Of a stretch of DNA of 36,552 nt, positions 1 to 9,110 are shown in pieces. The stretch comes from Muribaculaceae bacterium (GTDB taxonomy: Bacteria > Bacteroidota > Bacteroidia > Bacteroidales > Muribaculaceae), in contig CAJSYI010000029.1 of assembly GCA_910573745.1 (NCBI GenBank), forward strand, positions 1 through 36,552, written 5' to 3'. A program made the translations under genes and the position numbers. Each line of letters starts with the position of its first letter. The stretch's first letter is position 1. The notes below the pieces were generated by a model. The model worked only from the letters and a program-made list of their open reading frames with translations. It ran no database searches and was not told the DNA's origin.

Positions 1-1
1 A

Positions 2-106
2 GAAGGCATGTCCATAGACGCTTCGTCCCTGCCGTCGGGGCTGTACGTGGTTGTCATGACCATTGACGGAACGGTGGTTGACAGCGTGAAATTCAACAAA
101 ATGTAA
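2..106 (+). CDS. C-terminal tail of a secreted or surface protein (partial)
   Basis: An open frame enters from the left edge and stops at TAA 104-106. The 34 visible residues include LPSGLYVVVMTIDGTVVDS and end in KFNKM. The LPxGxYxV beta-strand pattern followed by a short basic end resembles the C-terminal sorting-type domains that Bacteroidetes put on exported proteins. The next gene ends in a similar way (LPEGVYLVRAG). The function of the missing body cannot be known from this window. Confidence 0.7.
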   Translation, partial: EGMSIDASSLPSGLYVVVMTIDGTVVDSVKFNKM

Positions 107-124
107 AAAAACGAGATATGATAA

Positions 125-154
125 GGAATCGGGAAATGCTGTTTTCCCGATTCC
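125..154 (+). terminator. Terminator-like hairpin after the partial first gene
   Basis: A perfect 12-bp stem pairs GGAATCGGGAAA (125-136) with TTTCCCGATTCC (143-154) around a 6-base loop. It lies 18 bases after the stop of the first gene. No strong T-run follows, so its strength as an intrinsic terminator is uncertain. Confidence 0.5.
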
Positions 155-181
155 GATTGTCCAACACAAAAACTTAGAAAT

Positions 182-1444
182 ATGGAAATGAAGAGTTACA
201 ACAGACTGAGAACGACCCTGGCGGTGATGGCTGCGGCTTTTTTATGCCTCACTGCATACGCGGACGACGGCATATTCCTCGCAAAACCGGAAAAGGCGGG
301 TTCGTTGGCCGAGATTGTCGGTGAGAAGGCAAACGAGATAGATTCCCTGGCGGTAGAAGGACCGTTGAACGAAGCGGACTTCAACACATTGTGGGAAATG
401 GGCTACAAAGGATGGCTCGAATACCTCGACCTCTCCAAGGCCAAACCGGAAGGGGACAGGATCCCCGACAATGCCTTCTTCCACGAAGAGGAACAGGCCG
501 AATATGGCAGTTATTTCAAAAGAGGCATGATGCCTTTGCCTTATCTGAACACGGTCATTCTTCCGGAAAACCTGAAAGAAATAGGTGAACACGCTTTCGC
601 ATACACAAGGATCAAAAGCATCATACTCCCTGAAAGCCTGCAAAGAATCGGAATCGGGAGCTTCTACAGATGTCCTGCCCTTGAGGGTAAGATAACCGTT
701 CCCGACGGACTGAAAGAGCTGCACGGACATTCATTTGCGGAATGCCCGAGAATCACAGAGGTGGAAATCCCGCATTCAGTAAAATCAATCGGGGCGTACT
801 GCTTCGACAAATGCCACAATCTCAGAACAGTGAGCTTCTCCGAAGGACTGGAAGGCATCCTTTTTTGCGCGTTTCGCGAAACAAGCCTGGAAACACTTGT
901 CTTGCCAAAGAGCCTTTCATCAATAACTGACGGTGCCTTCTGCGACGTGACGACCTTAAAGAGCATATATTCACTGAATCCTAAGGCTCCGTACGCCCTC
1001 AGCATATACGTAAACGGGGTGCCTGCAAAAAAGACGAAGACATCCGAAAAACCGAAAAGATTCGGACAAGACCATATCTATTCCTTCTCTGGCACACCCA
1101 CTGACATTCCGGTCTACATCCCGGTCGGCTCCTTCAGCAATTATTTCGCTTTGGGATGGGCAAGATTCACAAACCTGACAGAATGCGAAGACCTGCCGGA
1201 ACTACCCCATTCCGGAATCGAGGAAATGTCAGCCTATGAAGAAAACACAGCCGATGCCTCAATAAGCGTCAGGAACGGCAGGCTGATTATAGAAAGCGGG
1301 GCTGACCTCGGTTTCACTGTCCACACGCCCGACGGAACAAGAATCGCGAGCGGAAAGACAAAGGCCGGGACAGCAAGCATAGTGTTGCCGGAAGGCGTAT
1401 ATCTCGTACGCGCCGGCAAGACTGCATCCAAAGTCTTAATCTGA
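182..1444 (+). CDS. BspA-like leucine-rich repeat surface protein
   Basis: This 420-residue protein has a Sec signal peptide (basic MEMKSYNRLRTT, hydrophobic AVMAAAFLCLTAYA, likely cleavage near residue 27). Residues about 120-265 carry LRR_5/BspA-type repeats, visible as recurring pieces such as LPENLKEIGEHAF, LPESLQRIGIGSF and IPHSVKSIGAYCF. The last 50 residues form a beta-rich tail with LPEGVYLVRAG, resembling a secretion or sorting domain. BspA-like LRR proteins are exported and often bind host or matrix proteins, but no ligand can be read here. An ATG two codons in (188) would fit equally well. No clear TAnnTTTG promoter lies just upstream, so read-through from the first gene is possible. 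Confidence 0.85.
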   Translation: MEMKSYNRLRTTLAVMAAAFLCLTAYADDGIFLAKPEKAGSLAEIVGEKANEIDSLAVEGPLNEADFNTLWEMGYKGWLEYLDLSKAKPEGDRIPDNAFFHEEEQAEYGSYFKRGMMPLPYLNTVILPENLKEIGEHAFAYTRIKSIILPESLQRIGIGSFYRCPALEGKITVPDGLKELHGHSFAECPRITEVEIPHSVKSIGAYCFDKCHNLRTVSFSEGLEGILFCAFRETSLETLVLPKSLSSITDGAFCDVTTLKSIYSLNPKAPYALSIYVNGVPAKKTKTSEKPKRFGQDHIYSFSGTPTDIPVYIPVGSFSNYFALGWARFTNLTECEDLPELPHSGIEEMSAYEENTADASISVRNGRLIIESGADLGFTVHTPDGTRIASGKTKAGTASIVLPEGVYLVRAGKTASKVLI

Positions 1445-1577
1445 CACCAAAACCCGGCTATACAACACATTCACTCAACCCGGGATGCGCCCAAAAACAG
1501 ACTACGCTTCCCGTTTTTCACACCGGCACTTCTATAGGAAGATTTGATTGACACAATTGTAGGATTTAACGGCAAAA

Positions 1578-1609
1578 TTAGGGAATACGCAAAATAATGC
1601 CTAACTTTG
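1578..1609 (+). promoter_or_regulatory. Promoter of korAB, with a leader hairpin
   Basis: TAACTTTG at 1602-1609 matches the Bacteroidetes -7 box TAnnTTTG. The -33 region is weak (TTAG at 1578-1581, 20 bases upstream). Transcription would start near 1616, leaving a leader of about 100 bases. The leader holds a 5-bp hairpin, GGACG (1622-1626) with CGTCC (1632-1636), of unknown role. Confidence 0.6.
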
Positions 1610-1713
1610 CGGCGATTTTCGGGACGTTACGCGTCCTGAACTTGGTCGCACCCGGAAAAATCCGTGCGTATGCGACTCTAAACAACTGAAATCATAATTT
1701 TTAGCCAAAAGCT

Positions 1714-3576
1714 ATGTTGAAGAATACCAATGTAAAGTCCGTAGAACACGTAGTAATACGTTTCTCAGGCGACTCCGGCGACGGCATGCAGCTCGCCGGC
1801 AACATTTTCTCGAACGTTTCGGCAGGAGAAGGCAACCAGATATCCACCTTCCCTGACTATCCTGCCGAAATCCGCGCCCCGCAGGGCACGCTCAGCGGCG
1901 TGAGCGGATTCCAGGTAAACCTCGGCCACGCCGTCCACACTCCCGGCGACGAAGCCGACGTGCTCGTGGCCATGAACCCGGCAGCGCTCAAAACCAACCT
2001 GAAGTTCCTGAAATCAACCGGAATAATCATCTGCGACAGCGACACGTTCCGCCCTGCCGACCTCAAAAAGGCCGAGTACACTACCGATGACCCGATCAAG
2101 GAACTCGGAATCGACAAGCGTCGCGTGCTTCTCGTGCCGATGACGGAGCTCGTAAAGCGCACGCTCGAAGGAAGCGGCCTCGACCAGAAGGCCATGCTCA
2201 AGTGCAAGAACATGTTCGCGCTCGGCCTCATATGCTGGCTCTTCGAGCGTCCCGTGGACAGCGTGCTCGCCAAGCTTAAGGCAAAATTCGCAAAAAAACC
2301 GGAAATCTACGAGGCAAACGCCAAAGTGATACGCGCCGGATGGGACTGCGGGCACAACACGCATTCATATATGCCCACCTACCGCGTAGAGACAGAGTCA
2401 GTGGAACCGGGCATCTATACCGACGTCAACGGCAACACCGCCACCGCATGGGGTCTCATCATGGCCTCAGAAAAGAGCGGACGCCCCCTTTTCCTCGGCT
2501 CATACCCCATCACCCCGGCCACCGACATCCTGCATGAACTCGCCAAGCGCAAAGACCTCGGCGTGAAGGCCTGCCAGATGGAAGACGAGATAGCCGGAGT
2601 ATGCTCCGCAATCGGCGCGTCATACGCCGGACACCTGGCCGTAACGTCAACTTCCGGACCCGGCCTCGCGCTCAAGAGCGAAGCCATCGGACTGGCAGTG
2701 ATGGCCGAGCTCCCGCTCGTGGTGATCGACGTGCAGCGCGGCGGCCCATCCACCGGACTCCCGACGAAGACCGAGCAGACCGACCTCATGCAGGCCCTCT
2801 ACGGCCGCAACGGCGAGTCGCCGATATGCGTGCTTTCCGCCGTATCACCGACCGACTGCTTCCATATGGCTTTCGAGGCCGCACGCATCGCAATCGAACA
2901 CATGACTCCCGTAATCCTCCTCACCGACGCGTTCATAGCCAACGGCTCGTCGGCATGGCGTGTGCCTGAGGAAAGCGAGTATCCCGAAATCAAAGTGCCG
3001 TTCGTCACCGACGAGCAGCTTGCCGCGGAATGGAAGCCATACAAGCGCATCGGCGAGAACTTCGCCCGCGCATGGGCCATCCCTGGCACCAAGGGCGCGA
3101 TGCACCGCGTGGGCGGCCTGGAAAAGGATTTCGAGACTTCCGTGATATCCAACGACGGAGCCAACCATGCCCTCATGATTGAGACGCGCCGCAGCAAAGT
3201 GGCCAAAATAGCCAATTCCGTCCCCGACCTCACCATCGCAGGCGAGAAAGACGCCGACACGATCCTCGTGGGCTGGGGCGGCACCTACGGCCATCTCTAC
3301 ACTGCAATGGAAGAGCTCAACGCCGACGGCAACGAGAACCACAAAGTGGCCCTCGCCCAGTTCAGATACATCAACCCGATGCCGAAGAACGCCATCGAAG
3401 ACCTCAGCCGCTTCAAGCGCATCATCGTGGCAGAACTCAACACCGGACAGTTTGCCGATTATCTCCAGATGCACATGCCTGGCCACGAGATACTGCGCAT
3501 AAACAAAGTGGAAGGCCAGCCCTTCCTCGTCAAAGAGATCGTGGACGGAGTAATCAAACACATAGAGCAGAAATAA
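1714..3576 (+). CDS. korA: 2-oxoacid:ferredoxin oxidoreductase, fused gamma/alpha subunit (KorA type)
   Basis: With KorB this enzyme oxidatively decarboxylates a 2-oxoacid, probably 2-oxoglutarate, to the acyl-CoA and reduces ferredoxin in the cytoplasm. The 620 residues show the usual fusion. An N-terminal gamma domain carries SGDSGDGMQLAGN at 18-30. From about residue 235 the alpha (pyrimidine-binding) domain follows, with LGSYPITPATDILHEL near 261-276 and TSTSGPGLALKSEAIGLA further on. Length and order fit the KorA family. korB follows 13 bases later, so the two form an operon. The substrate could be another 2-oxoacid; the family name is firmer than the substrate. Confidence 0.92.
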   Translation: MLKNTNVKSVEHVVIRFSGDSGDGMQLAGNIFSNVSAGEGNQISTFPDYPAEIRAPQGTLSGVSGFQVNLGHAVHTPGDEADVLVAMNPAALKTNLKFLKSTGIIICDSDTFRPADLKKAEYTTDDPIKELGIDKRRVLLVPMTELVKRTLEGSGLDQKAMLKCKNMFALGLICWLFERPVDSVLAKLKAKFAKKPEIYEANAKVIRAGWDCGHNTHSYMPTYRVETESVEPGIYTDVNGNTATAWGLIMASEKSGRPLFLGSYPITPATDILHELAKRKDLGVKACQMEDEIAGVCSAIGASYAGHLAVTSTSGPGLALKSEAIGLAVMAELPLVVIDVQRGGPSTGLPTKTEQTDLMQALYGRNGESPICVLSAVSPTDCFHMAFEAARIAIEHMTPVILLTDAFIANGSSAWRVPEESEYPEIKVPFVTDEQLAAEWKPYKRIGENFARAWAIPGTKGAMHRVGGLEKDFETSVISNDGANHALMIETRRSKVAKIANSVPDLTIAGEKDADTILVGWGGTYGHLYTAMEELNADGNENHKVALAQFRYINPMPKNAIEDLSRFKRIIVAELNTGQFADYLQMHMPGHEILRINKVEGQPFLVKEIVDGVIKHIEQK

Positions 3577-3581
3577 GGAGG
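3575..3581 (+). promoter_or_regulatory. Canonical Shine-Dalgarno of korB
   Basis: AAGGAGG overlaps the korA stop codon (3574-3576) and lies 8 bases before the korB ATG. Such strong Shine-Dalgarno sequences are uncommon in Bacteroidetes. It fixes the korB start and suggests tuned translation of the second subunit. Confidence 0.7.
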
Positions 3582-3589
3582 AAAACGCA

Positions 3590-4612
3590 ATGGAAAACAA
3601 TCAGAACCAATACACACCTTCCGACTACAAGAACAAGCAGAGCGTGCGCTGGTGCCCCGGATGCGGCGACCACGCCATCCTCAACGTGCTCCACAAGGCA
3701 ATGGCCGAACTCCAGATTCCGCCAGAACAGACCGTGGTCGTCTCCGGCATCGGATGCTCCTCGCGTCTGCCCTACTACATGAACACCTACGGCATGCACA
3801 CCATCCACGGGCGTGCCGCAGCGATAGCCACCGGAGTGAAGACCTCGCGTCCCGACCTGACCGTCTGGCAGATTTCGGGCGACGGCGACGGACTCGCCAT
3901 AGGCGGCAACCACTTCATCCACGCCGTGCGCCGCAACATCGACCTCAATATGCTGCTTTTCAACAACAAGATCTACGGTCTGACAAAAGGGCAGTATTCA
4001 CCGACCACCGACCGTGGCACCGTAACGAAGTCAAGCCCCTACGGCACCACGGAAGACCCGTTCATCCCCGCAGAGCTTTGCTTCGGCGCACGCGGCACAT
4101 TCTTTGCCCGCAGCTTCGACGTGGCGCTCGACACCACGAAGGAAGTGATGGTGGCGGCCGCCCGCCACAAAGGCGCATCTGTGGTGGAAGTGCTCCAGAA
4201 CTGCATGATATTCAACAACGGCGCCTTTGCCTGGTTCACAGACCGTGAGGAACGCCTCAACCGCACAATCCATCTCCGCCACGGCGAAAAGATGCTGTTC
4301 GGCACCGACCTTGACCTCGGACTGGTGCAGGACGGATTCGGGCTCAAGGCAGTGAAGCTCGGAGAAGACGGCTACACGATTGACGACGTGCTTGTGCACG
4401 ACGCCCACTGCGAAAGCAACTTCCTCCACCAGCAGCTTGCCATGATGGACGGACACTCGCTGCCCATCGCCATAGGCGTGATACGCGACGTGGAGGCTCC
4501 CAGCTACGAGACGGAAGTCGCCAAGCAGGTGGAGACAGTAAAGGCCAAGAAAGGATTCAAGAACCTCCGCGACATGATACTGAAGACCACGGAGACCTGG
4601 GAAGTGAAGTAA
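3590..4612 (+). CDS. korB: 2-oxoacid:ferredoxin oxidoreductase, beta subunit (KorB type)
   Basis: This is the thiamine-diphosphate-binding subunit that partners KorA. The 340 residues contain WCPGCGDHAIL (21-31), GIGCSSRLP (53-61), the beta-subunit GRAAAIATGVK stretch, and the TPP/Mg motif that starts GDGDGLAIGG (97-106) and ends in NN near 125. No extra ferredoxin domain is fused, and no separate KorC or KorD subunit is encoded nearby. A strong intrinsic terminator follows, so the transcription unit is korAB alone. Confidence 0.93.
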   Translation: MENNQNQYTPSDYKNKQSVRWCPGCGDHAILNVLHKAMAELQIPPEQTVVVSGIGCSSRLPYYMNTYGMHTIHGRAAAIATGVKTSRPDLTVWQISGDGDGLAIGGNHFIHAVRRNIDLNMLLFNNKIYGLTKGQYSPTTDRGTVTKSSPYGTTEDPFIPAELCFGARGTFFARSFDVALDTTKEVMVAAARHKGASVVEVLQNCMIFNNGAFAWFTDREERLNRTIHLRHGEKMLFGTDLDLGLVQDGFGLKAVKLGEDGYTIDDVLVHDAHCESNFLHQQLAMMDGHSLPIAIGVIRDVEAPSYETEVAKQVETVKAKKGFKNLRDMILKTTETWEVK

Positions 4613-4642
4613 CCACCGGTTTCTTCTGACAATACATCAACC

Positions 4643-4677
4643 AATCGGGACGCACACAAAACGCGTCCCGATTTTTT
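4643..4677 (+). terminator. Intrinsic terminator of korAB
   Basis: A perfect 11-bp stem pairs AATCGGGACGC (4643-4653) with GCGTCCCGATT (4663-4673) around a 9-base loop. It runs into a T6 tract (4672-4677) and then more T-rich sequence. Confidence 0.9.
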
Positions 4678-4680
4678 GTT

Positions 4681-4711
4681 TTTGCCGTCCGGATAAAAAT
4701 GCGTAACTTTG
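4681..4711 (+). promoter_or_regulatory. Promoter of the PurF-like gene
   Basis: TTTG (4681-4684), a 19-base spacer and TAACTTTG (4704-4711) match the Bacteroidetes primary-sigma consensus fully. Transcription should start near 4718. This rules out translation from a TTG at 4709 and places the start at ATG 4748. Confidence 0.85.
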
Positions 4712-4747
4712 CACCTTAATTTTCTTACTGACAAAAAACACTTGAAT

Positions 4748-6160
4748 ATGGGAGGTTTCTTCGGAACCACGTCCGTGCGCCCCTGCGTGGCGGACCTTTT
4801 CTACGGCACTGACTACAATTCCCACCTCGGCACACGCAGAGGCGGCATGGCAACCTACGATGCCGAGTCAAAGCGTTTCGCACGCTCAATCCACAATCTT
4901 GAAAGCACTTATTTCCGCACCAAGTTCGAAGATGAACTCAGCAAGTTCTCCGGAAACTCCGGGATAGGAATCATAAGCGACACCGATGCCCAGCCAATCA
5001 TAATCAACTCGCATCTCGGGCGTTTCGCAATCGTTACCGTGGCCAAGATATGCAATATCGAAGAGCTTGAGAACGAACTCCTGGAAAGCGGGATGCACTT
5101 TGCCGAACTAAGCTCGGGCAACACCAACCAGACGGAACTCGTGGCCCTGCTCATAAACCAAGGCAAGAATCTCCGTGAGGGAATCGAGAACGTGTTCCGA
5201 AAAGTGAAGGGTTCATGCTCGATGCTGATACTCACCGACGACGGAAGCCTCATAGCCGCCCGGGACCGACTCGGACGCACACCTATAGTAATCGGCAAGA
5301 AAGACGGAGCCATGGCAGCCACGAGCGAAAGCAGCGCGTTCCCGAATCTCGACTACGAAACCGACCGTTTCCTCGGCCCCGGCGAAATCGTGCGTCTGCA
5401 TCCTGACAGGGTAGAAACAATAAAGGAGCCGGAGGAGCAGATGCAGGTATGCTCGTTCCTGTGGGTTTACTACGGATTCCCGACATCATGCTATGAAGGC
5501 CGCAACGTCGAAGACGTGCGTTTCCGTTTCGGAGAGGAAATGGGGAAAAACGACGCTTCGGAAGTGGACTGCTGCTGCGGCATACCTGACTCAGGCGTGG
5601 GGATGGCCCTCGGATACGCATGCGGAAAAGGCGTGCCTTACAAGCGTGCCATATCGAAATACACACCGACATGGCCCCGCAGCTTCACTCCTTCGCGCCA
5701 GGAACTCCGCAACCTCGTGGCCAAGATGAAGCTCATCCCCAACCGTCAGATGCTCGACGGACAGCGCGTGCTCTTTTGCGACGACTCCATCGTGCGCGGG
5801 ACACAGCTCCGCGACAACACCAAAGTCCTCTACGACTACGGCGCAAAGGAGGTTCACATAAGGATAGCATGCCCGCCGCTCATCTACAGCTGCCCCTTCG
5901 TGGGCTTCAGCGCATCGAAAAGCGACCTTGAGCTAATCACCCGGCGCATAATCAAAGAGCTGGAGGGAGACCCTGACAAGAATCTGGAGAAATACGCCAC
6001 CACCGGTTCGCCGGAATATGAGAAGATGGTCGATATAATCCGGGAACGCTTCGGGCTGACGTCGCTGAAGTTCAATTCGCTTGAGACGTTAATAAAGGCC
6101 ATAGGGCTGCCCAAGTGCAAAGTCTGCACGCATTGTTTCGACGGCTCATCCTGCTTCTGA
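4748..6160 (+). CDS. PurF-like phosphoribosyltransferase with a degenerate glutaminase domain
   Basis: The 470-residue protein has the layout of amidophosphoribosyltransferase: an N-terminal Ntn glutaminase fold, then a phosphoribosyltransferase domain. The PRPP loop is intact (VLFCDDSIVRGTQL, 341-354). Cysteines at 235, 382, 457, 460 and 463 cover the places where Bacillus-type PurF binds its Fe-S cluster. The glutaminase half is unusual. It begins MGGFFG where PurF begins MCG, so the catalytic Cys1 is missing. The usual glutamine-binding RYPT and HNGN-type segments are also not recognisable. The protein may use free ammonia, may act on another acceptor, or may be regulatory. A true PurF may lie elsewhere in the genome. 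The start is chosen from the promoter position. Confidence 0.8.
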   Translation: MGGFFGTTSVRPCVADLFYGTDYNSHLGTRRGGMATYDAESKRFARSIHNLESTYFRTKFEDELSKFSGNSGIGIISDTDAQPIIINSHLGRFAIVTVAKICNIEELENELLESGMHFAELSSGNTNQTELVALLINQGKNLREGIENVFRKVKGSCSMLILTDDGSLIAARDRLGRTPIVIGKKDGAMAATSESSAFPNLDYETDRFLGPGEIVRLHPDRVETIKEPEEQMQVCSFLWVYYGFPTSCYEGRNVEDVRFRFGEEMGKNDASEVDCCCGIPDSGVGMALGYACGKGVPYKRAISKYTPTWPRSFTPSRQELRNLVAKMKLIPNRQMLDGQRVLFCDDSIVRGTQLRDNTKVLYDYGAKEVHIRIACPPLIYSCPFVGFSASKSDLELITRRIIKELEGDPDKNLEKYATTGSPEYEKMVDIIRERFGLTSLKFNSLETLIKAIGLPKCKVCTHCFDGSSCF

Positions 6161-6189
6161 ACCGACATTACACCAAAGACTGCACATAC

Positions 6190-6220
6190 GTCCGGCTTGA
6201 ACCACGTGTTCAGGCCGGAC
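6190..6220. terminator. Hairpin between convergent genes
   Basis: The stem pairs GTCCGGCTTGAAC (6190-6202) with GTTCAGGCCGGAC (6208-6220), 13 bp with one G-T pair. It overlaps the stop codon of the minus-strand ATPase (6210-6212) and lies 30 bases after the PurF-like gene. No T-run follows on either strand, so bidirectional termination is only likely. Confidence 0.5.
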
Positions 6221-8882
6221 GCTTTATGAGACGGCTGATTTCGCCAGCCCAAAGGACAAGAGAAGTGGAGCCTATTATGACAAGCCAGTCGGAAAGGCGC
6301 AAGGGAACCACATTGAAAAGTCCGCCGCCGAACTGGACTATGAGAACCTGCCCGACGAATATGCACGCCACGATGAAAAGGAAGCCTCGGCAACCGCGCA
6401 GCCTAAGAGCCGACCGTCCTGTGGCGAAAGCCCGTGCATTGAACATGTTCCAGAACTGCATGAACACGAATATCGTGAAGAAAAGCGAAAGCTCATAGGG
6501 CGTGAGACTATGGCATGCCCCTACCGCGGCCCTTCCGATTTCAGCAAGAGAGGCAATGTCAGTGCGTTCGAAATAATACAGAAGCACGATAAGCACAAGG
6601 AAGCACGCCGCACCCGTCGCAGCTATCGACCGCCACATACCGCGTGATATTATGAACGACTTCCGGTCGCGCGGCATGTCGCGCATCACGGCTTCCGACG
6701 GAGGGAGCGATGCCAACGCCATCGCCGCGAAAGTGTCCATTATCAGGTTGACCCACAGCATCTGCGTTACCGTGAGCGGCGATTCCATATCCATAAACGC
6801 GCCAAAAAGCACCACCAGACATGCCACTACGTTGACCGTAAGCTGGAAGAGGATGAAACGCTGGATGTTACGGTAAAGCGAACGCCCCCACATCACGGCA
6901 CGGCCTATGGATGTGAACGAATTGTCGATTATGGTGATGTCTCCGGCTTCCTTGGCCACGGCCGTGCCGTCGCCCATGGCCAGACCGACATGCGCCGCCT
7001 TCAAGGCGGGAGCGTCGTTGGTTCCGTCGCCGGTTACGGCCACCACCTCGCCTCGTGCCTGCAATGCCTCCACGAGCCTCTTCTTGTCGAGAGGACGAGC
7101 GCGGGCTATGATTTTCAGATCCTTGACCCTCTCCACAAGCTCAGCATCGGAAAGCCCGGCAAACTCCGTGCCGGTAATCATATTGATGTCAGAATCCTCC
7201 GCATCGTCCCACAGCCCGATACGGCGTCCTATCTCCTTTGCAGTCCCCGGCGTGTCGCCTGTAACCACCTTTATGCCTATCCCGGCGTCAAGCACTTCCC
7301 CCACGGCCTCAGGCACATCGAGCCGCACAGGATCCGAGATGGCCGTGATTCCGAGGAAGACAAGATCCTTTCCGGAAATGACGTCTGCCGCACATTGCTC
7401 CCCACCGTTGCATATTTCCTTGCAAGCGAATCCGAGAGTGCGCATAGCCTGATTCTGATAACCGGCCAGCAATGCCTTCAACGAATCTTCGTCCGGCCCA
7501 GAACCATCACCGCACATCCCGTGCACAATCTCCGGCGCACCTTTCACATGAAGGAAACGCCGTCCGTCCCGACGCTCCACGAGCGTCGCCATATACTTGC
7601 GCTCGGTGGAAAACGGTATCTCCTCCACAATCCTTACTCCGCCCCGAATCGCCTCATAATCCTTTCCTCTTGCATAGAGCCAAAGCAGAAGCGCGCCTTC
7701 GGTAGGGTTTCCGACAGGCTTCGGGTCTTTGCCGCTCAGGTCGAGCCGGGCAGTGGAATTTACGGCTATCCCCTCCTCGACCACTTCGTCAGCCGTATTG
7801 CCGAAGAAGTCCGCATGAGCCACCTGCATACGGTTCTGGGTAAGGGTTCCGGTCTTGTCGGTGCATATCACCGTAGTGGCTCCCATCGTCTCGCAAGCGT
7901 GCAGTTTGCGGACGAGATTGTTGGTGCGGAGCATCCTGCGCATGGAATAGGCAAGGGAAAGCGTAACCGCCATCGGCAAACCTTCGGGAACGGCAACCAC
8001 AATCAGGGTGACGGCAACCATGAGCGTCTTCAGGAAATACGAAAGGAACGAAATCCATCCAAAGTCCACATTGGCGAAATACAGAAGCATCCGGCCTATG
8101 ACTATCATGACCGCCACTGCATAACTCATGCGTGAAACAAGCTTTCCCAGCCTGCCAAGCTGCTCATCAAGGGGAGTCCTCACGGAATCGTCAATCTGCG
8201 CCGCCTCAAACACTTTGCCGTTCTCTGTGGCGTCGCCCACGGCATCCACGACCATCATCCCGTGGCCTTCCATGATTTTTGTGCCACGGAGCACACGGTC
8301 GGTCGGGAACGTGGCATCCGGATCCGCGTCGGCAGGATCCGCGCTTTTGCATGCCACAGGTTCACCGGTAAGCGTGGATTCATCCACGCTCATGTCAGTT
8401 GACTGAAACAATATGCCGTCAGCCGGAATCTCATTGCCTGTGGACAAGACCACCACGTCGCCCACCACCACGTCGCGTTTCGGAATCTCGACGGAATAAC
8501 CGTCGCGCACCACCGTAACCGGCTCTTCGTCATTCACCTGGTTCAGAATCCGGAATTCCTTCTCGGCCTTGACCTCAAAAAGGAACGCAAGCCCCGTGGC
8601 AAGCATTATGGCCACAAAGATGCCTATCGGCTCGAAAAAGACGCTGAACGACTGCCCGAGACCACAATACTCATAAAAGGATATGGCTATTGAAAGGCCT
8701 CCCGCGACAAGGAGTATGATTATCAGCGGATCCCTGAACTTGGCAAGAAACGCCTTCCAAAGAGGCGTGCGTTGGGCGGGGGAAAGCACGTTGACCCCGT
8801 ATTTCTCACGGCTCTCGGCAACTTCCTGCGACGTAAGACCCGTTTTGCCGATTGCTTCATGTATGTCCTTCTCTGTGTCCAT
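6210..8882 (-). CDS. Calcium-translocating P-type ATPase (PMCA/SERCA-like)
   Basis: This inner-membrane P2-type ATPase probably exports Ca2+. The 890 residues show a cation-ATPase N-terminal domain, the actuator motif TLTGEPV (171-177), and transmembrane segment VAVPEGLPMAV (296-306) with the PEGL ion-site motif. The phosphorylation motif is TDKTGTLTQN (D342), and the hinge is TGDGTNDAPALK (617-628). A C-terminal transmembrane block includes WVNLIMDTFAA. PEGLP with NLIMD-type M6 favours Ca2+ over Na+/K+ or heavy metals. No HMA domain or CPC motif is present. It is transcribed alone from a promoter at 8910-8941 and converges on the PurF-like gene. Confidence 0.9.
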   Translation of the reverse strand: MDTEKDIHEAIGKTGLTSQEVAESREKYGVNVLSPAQRTPLWKAFLAKFRDPLIIILLVAGGLSIAISFYEYCGLGQSFSVFFEPIGIFVAIMLATGLAFLFEVKAEKEFRILNQVNDEEPVTVVRDGYSVEIPKRDVVVGDVVVLSTGNEIPADGILFQSTDMSVDESTLTGEPVACKSADPADADPDATFPTDRVLRGTKIMEGHGMMVVDAVGDATENGKVFEAAQIDDSVRTPLDEQLGRLGKLVSRMSYAVAVMIVIGRMLLYFANVDFGWISFLSYFLKTLMVAVTLIVVAVPEGLPMAVTLSLAYSMRRMLRTNNLVRKLHACETMGATTVICTDKTGTLTQNRMQVAHADFFGNTADEVVEEGIAVNSTARLDLSGKDPKPVGNPTEGALLLWLYARGKDYEAIRGGVRIVEEIPFSTERKYMATLVERRDGRRFLHVKGAPEIVHGMCGDGSGPDEDSLKALLAGYQNQAMRTLGFACKEICNGGEQCAADVISGKDLVFLGITAISDPVRLDVPEAVGEVLDAGIGIKVVTGDTPGTAKEIGRRIGLWDDAEDSDINMITGTEFAGLSDAELVERVKDLKIIARARPLDKKRLVEALQARGEVVAVTGDGTNDAPALKAAHVGLAMGDGTAVAKEAGDITIIDNSFTSIGRAVMWGRSLYRNIQRFILFQLTVNVVACLVVLFGAFMDMESPLTVTQMLWVNLIMDTFAAMALASLPPSEAVMRDMPRDRKSFIISRGMWRSIAATGAACFLVLIVLLYYFERTDIASLAEIGRAAVGACHSLTPYELSLFFTIFVFMQFWNMFNARAFATGRSALRLRGCRGFLFIVACIFVGQVLIVQFGGGLFNVVPLRLSDWLVIIGSTSLVLWAGEISRLIKRPA

Positions 8883-8909
8883 ATTGTCTGCGATTATTCA
8901 AAACGCGTG

Positions 8910-8941
8910 CAAAGGTACTGATTATGTCTGACTTGGACAAT
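8910..8941 (-). promoter_or_regulatory. Promoter of the Ca-type ATPase
   Basis: Read on the minus strand, TACCTTTG (8917-8910) is a consensus -7 box. ATTG (8941-8938) lies 20 bases upstream, one base off the TTTG -33 element. The start codon follows 27 bases after the -7 box. Confidence 0.75.
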
Positions 8942-9110
8942 CAAGGCGCTTGACCCTCAGCCGTCCAGAAACGTTTCATCCAATACCTAAAGCAAAGACA
9001 ATTAAACCTATGCCCCCGTTTCTTGTTCTAATATTAAAAGATTATTAAATCTTGCTTCCTGCGGACAATCCATCTCACGGAAGCCTGAAAACCCCAAAAA
9101 CCACACCATT

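Noticed and set aside
1453..1484. A 5-bp inverted repeat (CCCGG and CCGGG) after the LRR gene
   Set aside because: The stem is too short for a 22-base loop and no T-run follows.
4709..4747. An upstream TTG start for the PurF-like protein, adding 13 residues
   Set aside because: The TTG lies inside the -7 box of the gene's own promoter, upstream of the expected transcription start.
6990..8135. A 381-codon plus-strand frame
   Set aside because: It is antisense to the P-type ATPase, whose DKTGT and GDGTND motifs are unambiguous.
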